Program-made: the position numbers and the translations under genes | Shown: positions 1-6,905 of the stretch, piece by piece | How positions within the stretch are numbered: the stretch's first letter is position 1 | Layout of the letters: each line of letters starts with the position of its first letter | The notes under the pieces: model-generated | What the model was told of the DNA's origin: nothing | Database searches by the model: none | The model's input: only the letters and a program-made list of their open reading frames with translations | NCBI RefSeq assembly: GCF_943912325.1 | Contig: NZ_CALTTX010000040.1 | Location: 1 to 23,172 of the forward strand | DNA length: 23,172 nt | Reading direction: 5' to 3' | Origin: an uncultured Microbacterium sp. | GTDB lineage: Bacteria > Actinomycetota > Actinomycetes > Actinomycetales > Microbacteriaceae

Positions 1-49
1 AAAAAAAAAAAGATGGAGCGGATGCCGGAGGCCACGCACCCGCGGCACC

Positions 50-1534
50 CTACCAGCTGACGGGGAGCGCCTTGCCCTCTTCGTAGCCCGCGGCGGACTG
101 CAGGCCCACGAGTGCGCGCTCGTGGAACTCGGACACGCTCGATGCCCCGGCATAGGTGAACGACGAGCGCACGCCCGAGGTGATCATGTCGACGAGGTCT
201 TCGACACCCGGACGCAGCGGATCGAGGTAGATGCGCGACGACGAGATCCCCTCGGCGAACAGCTCTTTGCGCGCGAGGTCGTACGCCGAGAGCCCACCGA
301 ACCGCTCGTGCACGGCCTTCGTCGAGGCCATGCCCCACGATTCCTTATAGACGCGTCCGTCGGCGTCGGCGCGGAGTTGCCCGGGAGCCTCGATCGTTCC
401 GGCGAACCAGGATCCGATCATGACGGATGCCGCACCGGCAGCGAGCCCGAGCGCGACATCGCGCGGGTACCGCACCCCGCCATCGGCCCAGACGTGCGCG
501 CCGAGCGCCCGCGCCGCCTCGGCCGTTTCGAGCACGGCCGAGAACTGCGGGCGGCCGACGGCCGTCATCATGCGGGTCGTGCACATCGCGCCCGGCCCGA
601 CGCCGACCTTGAGGATCGTGGCCCCCGCGCCAACGAGATCCGTCACGCCGTCGGCCGACACAATGTTGCCCGCGACGATCGGCAGGCCGAGACCGAGACC
701 CGTGACGACGTCGAGCGCGCGCAGCATGCCCTCTTGGTGCCCGTGCGCCGTGTCGAGCACGAGCACGTCGACGCCGGCCTCGGCGAGGGCCCGCGCTCGG
801 CCCGCGACGTCGCCGTTGATCCCCACGGCGGCCGCGAGAGCGAGGCGCCCCTGAGCGTCGAGCGCGGGGCGGTACAGCGTGCCGCGCAGCGCCGATCGGC
901 GCGAGGTCGTTCCGACGAGCAGGCCGTCGGCGACGACGGCGAAGACCTCAGGCTCGCGGTCCGCGAGAGCATCGAAGACGGCACGTGGGCCGCCCGCGAG
1001 TTCTGCCGCATCCACGATCGTTGCGCCCCCGCGGGCGAGATCCCCGAGCGTCGCGTCGGCGAGGGCCGTCGCGAGCCGCGACGCGGGCACGACCCCGACG
1101 ATCGCGGAAGCGCGCACCCCCGAGGCATCCACTTCATCGCCAGAAAAAACCTCGTCCTCAACGACGACCACTCCGCGCTCGGCGACGGGCGGCACGAACC
1201 GCAGTGCGTCGGCCACGGTCGCCGACGCGGCAAGCACGAACGGCGAATCCCAGAGCGGCGACGCCTGCTTGACCCGCGCGACCTCGCGCAGCGTCGCTTC
1301 GGGCGACAAGTCTTGCGGCAGCACTCCCAGACCGCCCCGGCGAGCGAGGGTCGCAGCCAACCGCGCACCCGTGACAGAGTTCATGTTCGACGCGACGAGC
1401 GGAATCGTCGCCGGTGTTCCGTCGGTCGGCGCGAGATCGACGTCGAGACGCGATGTGATCGCCGATCGCCGCGGGATCAGGAAAACATCGGAGTAGGTCA
1501 GATCGACCTGTGGCAACGCACCTTGGAAGTCCAT
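50..1534 (-). CDS. guaB1: GuaB1-family IMP dehydrogenase/GMP reductase
   Basis: The 494-residue product belongs to the IMPDH/GMPR TIM-barrel family. It has the phosphate-binding and catalytic loop GVGPGAMCTTRM with the nucleophilic cysteine near residue 318, preceded by the barrel motif DVLVLDTAHGH and followed by ADGGVRYPRDVALGLAAGA. Residues about 95-220 resemble a degenerate CBS pair inserted in the barrel. Family knowledge: actinobacterial GuaB1 proteins are annotated as IMPDH-related, and a mycobacterial member has been reported to act as a GMP reductase, which would return GMP to IMP in purine salvage. The open frame runs upstream to 1672, but the start is placed at the ATG at 1534. From there the protein begins MDFQGALPQVDLTYSDVFL, the usual family N-terminus, and a TAGCGT -10 box lies 7 nt upstream. 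The gene is divergent from kgd. GMP reductase rather than IMPDH activity is inferred. Confidence 0.92.
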   Translation of the reverse strand: MDFQGALPQVDLTYSDVFLIPRRSAITSRLDVDLAPTDGTPATIPLVASNMNSVTGARLAATLARRGGLGVLPQDLSPEATLREVARVKQASPLWDSPFVLAASATVADALRFVPPVAERGVVVVEDEVFSGDEVDASGVRASAIVGVVPASRLATALADATLGDLARGGATIVDAAELAGGPRAVFDALADREPEVFAVVADGLLVGTTSRRSALRGTLYRPALDAQGRLALAAAVGINGDVAGRARALAEAGVDVLVLDTAHGHQEGMLRALDVVTGLGLGLPIVAGNIVSADGVTDLVGAGATILKVGVGPGAMCTTRMMTAVGRPQFSAVLETAEAARALGAHVWADGGVRYPRDVALGLAAGAASVMIGSWFAGTIEAPGQLRADADGRVYKESWGMASTKAVHERFGGLSAYDLARKELFAEGISSSRIYLDPLRPGVEDLVDMITSGVRSSFTYAGASSVSEFHERALVGLQSAAGYEEGKALPVSW

Positions 1535-1541
1535 GAAAACA

Positions 1542-1547
1542 ACGCTA
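1542..1547 (-). promoter_or_regulatory. Putative -10 box of guaB1
   Basis: On the minus strand TAGCGT is followed by 7 nt and then the guaB1 ATG at 1534. This TANNNT-N7-ATG layout would put the transcript start at or within a base or two of the start codon, so the mRNA is probably leaderless. No Shine-Dalgarno sequence precedes the ATG, and no clear -35 element is visible. Confidence 0.5.
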
Positions 1548-1586
1548 GCCCCGCATTCGAGGCATCCGCGCCCGCCGCAATCACGG

Positions 1587-1592
1587 TAGGCT
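1587..1592 (+). promoter_or_regulatory. Putative -10 box of kgd
   Basis: TAGGCT on the plus strand matches the -10 form seen repeatedly in this window. Transcription would begin near 1599-1601, giving kgd a leader of about 124 nt if translation starts at GTG 1724. An in-frame GTG lies at 1601, so a leaderless longer product is formally possible. No good -35 element is apparent. Confidence 0.4.
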
Positions 1593-1723
1593 GGACTTCC
1601 GTGTGCGCCGCCCCGAACGGCGGCCCGCCTCCCCCTGCAACGGCGGAGCGTCGGCGACAGCGCCGAAAGCACCGTGAGGGTGGAGCATCCGCAGCTTCAC
1701 ACACGAAAGTGGGCGATCAAACC

Positions 1724-4700
1724 GTGTCGAGTCAGATGACGGGCGTCGGGACCTCGAGCGAAGGCGACTTCGGGGCAAACGAGTGGCTCGTCGAAGAGCT
1801 GTACGAGCAGTTCACCGCCGACAAGAATTCGGTCGACAAAGAGTGGTGGCCCGTTCTCGAGGCTTATCACGCGCAACGATCGGCGAAGGATGCCGGGGGC
1901 ACCGCCCCCGCGAACGACGCGCCGCCCGCGAACGACTCCGCCAAGTCGGCGGCACCACAGCCCTCGACCGCGAAGCCCGCGTCGAACGCGAACCCCATTA
2001 CGGCTCCCGTACCCGTCGTGGGTGGCGCTCCCGTCGCCCGCACGACGGCGAAGCCGGCCGCGCCGCAGCCGATCCCCGCGCAGGCCCCGGCTGCGCAGAA
2101 GCCGGCGAACGCCGACGACAACGCTGACGCCGATTCGGACGTCGTGACGCCGCTCCGCGGAATGTCGAAGACCCTCGCGGTCAACATGGACGAATCGCTC
2201 ACGATCCCGACCGCGACGAGCGTCCGCACGATCCCCGCGAAGCTGATGATCGATAACCGGATCGTCATCAACAACCACATGTCGCGCACGCGCGGCGGCA
2301 AGATCAGCTTCACCCACCTGATCGGCTGGGCCCTGATCCGCGCGATCAAGCAGTTCCCGAGCCAGAACGTTTTTTACGCCGATGTCGACGGCAAGCCCTC
2401 GGTCGTCGCGCCCGCGCACATCGGCCTCGGCATCGCAATCGATATCCCCAAGCCCGACGGCTCGCGCGCTCTGCTCGTGCCCTCGATCAAGCGGGCCGAC
2501 ACGCTGACCTTCGGCGAGTACCTGAGCGCCTACGAAGACCTCGTCAGCCGCGCTCGTGGCAACAAGCTCACGGCGGGTGACTTCGCGGGCACCACGATCT
2601 CGCTGACCAACCCCGGCGGCATCGGCACGGTCCACTCCGTGCCGCGCTTGATGAAGGGTCAGGGATCGATCATCGGCGCGGGTGCCCTCGAGTACCCGGC
2701 CGAGTTCCAAGGCTCGAGCGAGAAGACGCTCGTCGAGCTCGGCATCGGCAAGACCATCACGCTGACGAGCACGTACGACCACCGTGTCATCCAAGGCGCG
2801 GGCTCGGGCGAGTTCCTCAAGACCGTTCACGAGCTGCTGATTGGCAAGCACGGCTTCTACGAAGACATCTTCGCGGCCCTGCGCATCCCCTACGCGCCGA
2901 TTCACTGGGCGAGCGACATCAGCGTCGACATCGCCGAGCGCGTCGACAAGACCGCGCGCGTGCAAGAGCTCATCAACGCCTACCGCGTACGCGGCCACCT
3001 CATGGCCGACATCGACCCGCTCGAGTACGTGCAGCGCACGCACCCCGACCTGGAGATCGAAACGCACGGCCTGACCTTCTGGGACCTCGACCGCGAATTC
3101 GTCACGGGCGGCTTCGGCGGCAAGCGCACGATGAAGCTGCGCGAGATCCTCGGTGTACTGCGCGACTCGTACTGCCGCACGATCGGCCTCGAGTACATGC
3201 ACATCCCCGACCCCGAGCAGCGTCGCTGGTTCCAAGAAAAGGTCGAGGTCAAGTACGTCAAGCCGGGCCACGACGAGCAGCTTCGCATCCTCCGCAAGCT
3301 CAACGAAGCCGAGGCCTTCGAGACCTTCCTGCAGACGAAGTACGTCGGCCAGAAGCGCTTCAGCCTCGAGGGCAGCGAGTCGCTCATTCCTCTGCTCGAC
3401 GAGATCCTGTCGGCGGCCGCCGATTCCGGGCTCGACGGTGCCGCGATCGGCATGGCGCACCGTGGGCGCCTGAACGTGCTCACGAACATCGCCGGAAAGA
3501 CCTACGGACAGGTCTTCCGTGAGTTCGAGGGTCGCTCCAACCCCGGCAACAAGCGCGGTTCGGGCGATGTGAAGTACCACCTCGGCACCGAGGGGACGTT
3601 CGAGGCCGAGGACGGCGAAAAGCTCCCGGTGCTGCTCGCGGCGAACCCCTCGCACCTCGAGACGGTCGACGGCGTGCTCGAAGGAATCGTACGGGCAAAA
3701 CAAGACCGGCATCCGATCGGCTCGTTCTCGTGGTTGCCGATCCTCGTGCACGGCGACGCCGCGTTCGCCGGTCAGGGTGTCGTCGTCGAGACGCTCCAGA
3801 TGTCGCAGTTGCGCGGTTACCGCACGGGCGGCACGGTGCACGTCGTCGTCAACAACCAGCTCGGATTCACGACGCTCCCCGTCGACGGCCGCACCTCGGT
3901 CTACGCGACCGATGTGGCCAAGACGATCCAGGCGCCGATCTTCCACGTCAACGGTGATGACCCCGAGGCGGTCGTTCACGTCGCGCAGCTCGCTTCGGAG
4001 TACCGCGAGAAGTTCCACCGTGACGTCGTCATCGATGTCATCTCGTACCGTCGCCGCGGCCACAACGAGGGCGATGACCCGTCGATGACGCAGCCGCTCA
4101 TGACGAACCTCATCGAGGCGAAGCGCTCGGTGCGCAAGCTCTACACCGAATCGCTCGTCGGTCGTGGCGACATCACGGAAGAGGAGTACGACGAGGCGAA
4201 GCGCGACTTCCAGAACCGCCTCGAGGTGGCTTTCGCCGAGACGCACGAGGCCGAGACCGGTACGCAGCAGATCGTGCCCGCCGATATCGCGGAGCAAGAG
4301 ATCACGTGGGCCGAGCCCGATACGACGGGCGTGCCGACCGATGTCGTCCGTCACATCGGCGATGCCTTCGTCAACAAGCCCGAGGGCTTCACGGTGCACC
4401 CCAAGCTGCAGCAGCTGCTCGACAAGCGCCTCGACATGAGCCGCAACGGGCAGATCGACTGGCCGTTCGCCGAGTTGCTCGCGTTCGGCTCGCTTCTACT
4501 CGAGAAGACGCCCGTGCGCCTCGCGGGGCAGGACTCACGCCGCGGCACCTTCGTGCAGCGCCACGCCGTGCTGCACGACCGCGCGAATGGCCAGGAATGG
4601 TTGCCGCTGACGAACCTGTCGGCCGATCAGGGGCGATTCTGGGTTTACGACTCCCTGCTGAGCGAATACGCCGCGATGGGCTTCGAGTACGGCTACTCGG

Positions 4701-5476
4701 TCGAGCGTCCCGACGCTCTCGTGCTGTGGGAAGCGCAGTTCGGCGACTTCTCGAACGGCGCCCAGTCGGTCATCGATGAGTACATCTCGGCCGCCGAGCA
4801 GAAGTGGGGCCAGCAGTCGTCGGTCGTGCTGCTGCTCCCCCACGGCTACGAGGGTCAGGGTCCTGACCACTCGAGCGCCCGCATCGAGCGATTCCTCCAG
4901 CTGTGCGCTCAAGACAACATGACGGTCGCACGTCCGTCGACGCCGGCGTCGTACTTCCACTTGCTGCGCCGGCAGGCGTACGCCCGCCCGCGCCGCCCGC
5001 TCATCGTGTTCACGCCGAAGGCGATGTTGCGCTTGCGTGGTGCGACGAGCAGCGTCGAAGACTTCACGACGGGCAAGTTCGAACCGGTGCTCGACGACGA
5101 CCGCTCGATCGAGCGCTCGAAGGTCGAGCGCGTGCTGTTGCACGCCGGCAAGATCCACTGGGATCTCGTCTCGGAACTCGACAAGAACCCCGACCCGCGT
5201 ATCGCGCTCGTGCGCCTCGAGCAGTTCTACCCCGCTCCCGTCGACGAGCTGCGTGCCGTGCTGTCGCAGTACCCCGACGCCGAGCTCGTCTGGGTTCAGG
5301 ACGAGCCCGAGAACCAGGGTGCGTGGCCGTTCTTCGCGCTCGAACTCGCCGGTCGACTGCCCGAGCGTGGTGTGCGGGTCATCTCGCGCGCGGCCGCCGC
5401 GGCCCCCGCGACGGGATCCGCCAAGGTCCACGCGGCCGAGCACGCCGCACTCATGCAGCAGGCGCTGACGTTCTGA
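1724..5476 (+). CDS. kgd: Multifunctional 2-oxoglutarate dehydrogenase E1/E2 (Kgd/OdhA)
   Basis: This 1250-residue protein matches the size of actinobacterial Kgd/OdhA (about 1220-1250), in which an E2-like acyltransferase domain is fused to the thiamine-diphosphate E1 of 2-oxoglutarate dehydrogenase. In order it has an N-terminal helix (FGANEWLVEELYEQF), an Ala/Pro-rich linker to about residue 145, the E2 catalytic domain with TSTYDHRVIQGAGSGEFL near residue 350, and the E1 domain from about 390. E1 carries the ThDP/Mg site GDAAFAGQG near 676 and NNQLGFTT near 709. It decarboxylates 2-oxoglutarate in the TCA cycle, working with E2 (AceF/SucB) and Lpd encoded elsewhere. The lipoyl domain is absent, as is normal for the fusion. 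The open frame extends to 122, but that part is antisense to guaB1. GTG 1724 (MSSQMTGVG) is chosen; ATG 1736 is an alternative. In the family, the FHA protein GarA/OdhI inhibits this enzyme; none is encoded here. Confidence 0.96.
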   Translation: MSSQMTGVGTSSEGDFGANEWLVEELYEQFTADKNSVDKEWWPVLEAYHAQRSAKDAGGTAPANDAPPANDSAKSAAPQPSTAKPASNANPITAPVPVVGGAPVARTTAKPAAPQPIPAQAPAAQKPANADDNADADSDVVTPLRGMSKTLAVNMDESLTIPTATSVRTIPAKLMIDNRIVINNHMSRTRGGKISFTHLIGWALIRAIKQFPSQNVFYADVDGKPSVVAPAHIGLGIAIDIPKPDGSRALLVPSIKRADTLTFGEYLSAYEDLVSRARGNKLTAGDFAGTTISLTNPGGIGTVHSVPRLMKGQGSIIGAGALEYPAEFQGSSEKTLVELGIGKTITLTSTYDHRVIQGAGSGEFLKTVHELLIGKHGFYEDIFAALRIPYAPIHWASDISVDIAERVDKTARVQELINAYRVRGHLMADIDPLEYVQRTHPDLEIETHGLTFWDLDREFVTGGFGGKRTMKLREILGVLRDSYCRTIGLEYMHIPDPEQRRWFQEKVEVKYVKPGHDEQLRILRKLNEAEAFETFLQTKYVGQKRFSLEGSESLIPLLDEILSAAADSGLDGAAIGMAHRGRLNVLTNIAGKTYGQVFREFEGRSNPGNKRGSGDVKYHLGTEGTFEAEDGEKLPVLLAANPSHLETVDGVLEGIVRAKQDRHPIGSFSWLPILVHGDAAFAGQGVVVETLQMSQLRGYRTGGTVHVVVNNQLGFTTLPVDGRTSVYATDVAKTIQAPIFHVNGDDPEAVVHVAQLASEYREKFHRDVVIDVISYRRRGHNEGDDPSMTQPLMTNLIEAKRSVRKLYTESLVGRGDITEEEYDEAKRDFQNRLEVAFAETHEAETGTQQIVPADIAEQEITWAEPDTTGVPTDVVRHIGDAFVNKPEGFTVHPKLQQLLDKRLDMSRNGQIDWPFAELLAFGSLLLEKTPVRLAGQDSRRGTFVQRHAVLHDRANGQEWLPLTNLSADQGRFWVYDSLLSEYAAMGFEYGYSVERPDALVLWEAQFGDFSNGAQSVIDEYISAAEQKWGQQSSVVLLLPHGYEGQGPDHSSARIERFLQLCAQDNMTVARPSTPASYFHLLRRQAYARPRRPLIVFTPKAMLRLRGATSSVEDFTTGKFEPVLDDDRSIERSKVERVLLHAGKIHWDLVSELDKNPDPRIALVRLEQFYPAPVDELRAVLSQYPDAELVWVQDEPENQGAWPFFALELAGRLPERGVRVISRAAAAAPATGSAKVHAAEHAALMQQALTF

Positions 5477-5515
5477 GGCCCGCGCGAGCCCGCTGAGACC
5501 CGCGCGACTCACATG

Positions 5516-5553
5516 CCGAGGGAGGCACCCCGATCCGGGGTCGCCTCCCTCGG
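5516..5553. terminator. Strong bidirectional terminator between kgd and the esterase gene
   Basis: An inverted repeat has the perfect 11-bp outer stem CCGAGGGAGGC/GCCTCCCTCGG and the 6-bp inner stem ACCCCG/CGGGGT closing on an ATC loop, with a single unpaired C. It lies between convergent genes, 39 nt after the kgd stop and 35 nt before the esterase stop. Only a short T run (GTGTTTC) follows on the plus strand. Confidence 0.85.
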
Positions 5554-5588
5554 TGTTTCAGCCGTGTGCGCGCAACCGACGACGCGCG

Positions 5589-6905
5589 TCAGGGTGCAGC
5601 GAGCCCGAGCGACGGCGCGATCTGGTTGATGCCCGCCGTCAGCCCGCCGCCGAGCGCCGTACCCGTGTGACCCGCGCCGTCGATGATCGATTCGAGCACC
5701 GTGAATCCCACCGCGCGCGCCGCTTGCGCGTTGCGCACCTGCCCGGGCCCGAAAGTCGTGTCGTTCGACCCATGGGTGAACACCGCGACGTGACCGGCAT
5801 AAGCGCCCTGTTTCGTTGCGAAGACGTTCGTCGGGATCGTCGCCGTGAAGGCGTTCTTGTCACCACCGAAGAGCTCTTTCACGGTGCGGTCGACATGTTC
5901 GGACCCCGGGTACTCATTTCCCGAAACGTCGAGGATCCCGCCCCACACCTCGGGGTGGGTCGCACCGAAGGCGAGAGCGCATGAGCCGCCGTTGGAGTAT
6001 CCGCCGATCACCCAGTCCGAGATGTTCGTCGACACGTTGAGGTGAGCACGGATGTATGCCGGCACGTTCTTGTTGATGTAGGTCGAGACCGCGCCGTACT
6101 TCTGCGAGTCGACGCACACGGGGTCTTGCGTGGCCGCGCCCAGCTGGTCGACGATGACGCCGATCGGCGCGAGCCCCTGATGCGCCGCGGCGAAAGCATC
6201 GAGCGCGCTCGCGAGCGCCGTCGGGTCAGGCGACCCCGGCTGGCCCATCATGAAGACGATGACGGGCAGATCGGGCGGGTTCGCGACGAGGGCTGCGGGG
6301 GGCAGGTAGAGCGCCCCATCGCGCGCGTCGAACGACGTCTTGGGGATCTGTTGGCTCCCGCTCAGCGCCGAGACACGCCCCTTCGACGGCATGCCCGCGG
6401 GCGCCTGCCACCGTTCGTAGAGCGGCTGCGACGAGTCGTCGTCGGCCGGGTCGTCGGCGACCTTCGTCGGCAGCGGTGCCGCCGCAATGGTCTGCACGCC
6501 GAGAATCGCGGCGAGCGTGTGGGTCACCCCGTACGCCCTATTCACGCCGATCGAGCCGACAAGCAGCGCGCAGATGAGCAGTATCGAGCCCAACACGCGA
6601 CGCGGCCAGGGACGCGACATGATGCCGACGAGTCCGATGCCGACGCCCGCGCCGGCCCACGCGATCCAGACCAGGGCGATTCCGGGAAGCGGCCCGTCGA
6701 AGGCATCCGCATCTTCCAGAACGATGCCGACGATCACGAGAGCGCCGGCACCGAAGACACCACCGAACAGCATGCGCCACCACCGATGCGGTCGCCACAG
6801 GATCACGGCGGCGATCAGAACGCCGCTGAGAATGCGCGGCCCGAGCACCATGATGTCGTTGTTGATCAACTCGAGCGTCAGCGCCCAATGGATGACGTCG
6901 TTCAT
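5589..6905 (-). CDS. Membrane-anchored esterase (esterase D/mycolyltransferase-like alpha/beta hydrolase)
   Basis: The 438-residue product has about four N-terminal membrane segments (near residues 18-35, 43-65, 76-97 and 102-124) and then an extracytoplasmic alpha/beta-hydrolase domain. The nucleophile elbow GGYSNGGS places serine near residue 304. A candidate acid is in GSNDTTFGPGQ and the histidine in DGAGHTGTALGGG. This layout fits the PF00756 esterase/mycolyltransferase group. The ATG at 6905 overlaps the stop of the upstream MprF-like gene as ATGA, so the longer open frame to 7118 is not used. It is last in the sigR operon, before the terminator at 5516-5553. The substrate is unknown. 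Pairing with an aminoacyl-lipid synthase suggests hydrolysis of aminoacylated or other membrane lipids, as reported for hydrolases encoded beside MprF-type genes in other bacteria. That is inference from context. Confidence 0.85.
   Translation of the reverse strand: MNDVIHWALTLELINNDIMVLGPRILSGVLIAAVILWRPHRWWRMLFGGVFGAGALVIVGIVLEDADAFDGPLPGIALVWIAWAGAGVGIGLVGIMSRPWPRRVLGSILLICALLVGSIGVNRAYGVTHTLAAILGVQTIAAAPLPTKVADDPADDDSSQPLYERWQAPAGMPSKGRVSALSGSQQIPKTSFDARDGALYLPPAALVANPPDLPVIVFMMGQPGSPDPTALASALDAFAAAHQGLAPIGVIVDQLGAATQDPVCVDSQKYGAVSTYINKNVPAYIRAHLNVSTNISDWVIGGYSNGGSCALAFGATHPEVWGGILDVSGNEYPGSEHVDRTVKELFGGDKNAFTATIPTNVFATKQGAYAGHVAVFTHGSNDTTFGPGQVRNAQAARAVGFTVLESIIDGAGHTGTALGGGLTAGINQIAPSLGLAAP

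Noticed and set aside
122..1723. Upstream 534-codon extension of the kgd frame
   Set aside because: It is antisense to guaB1 up to 1534, is rich in Arg/Asp/His and does not resemble the Kgd N-terminus; the family start is at about 1724.
1697..4399. 900-codon open frame on the minus strand opposite kgd
   Set aside because: Arg/Asp/Val-rich with no recognisable domain, and entirely antisense to the secure kgd gene. Long antisense frames are expected in DNA of this GC content.
5474..5507. Direct repeat of about 14 nt after kgd (TGAGGCCCGCGCGA and TGAGACCCGCGCGA)
   Set aside because: Short, with one mismatch, in GC-rich spacer beside a strong terminator; no sign of an attachment site or mobile element.
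4535..5512. 325-codon minus-strand frame opposite the 3' part of kgd
   Set aside because: Shadow frame with no motif; it runs against a gene with clear E1 domain conservation.
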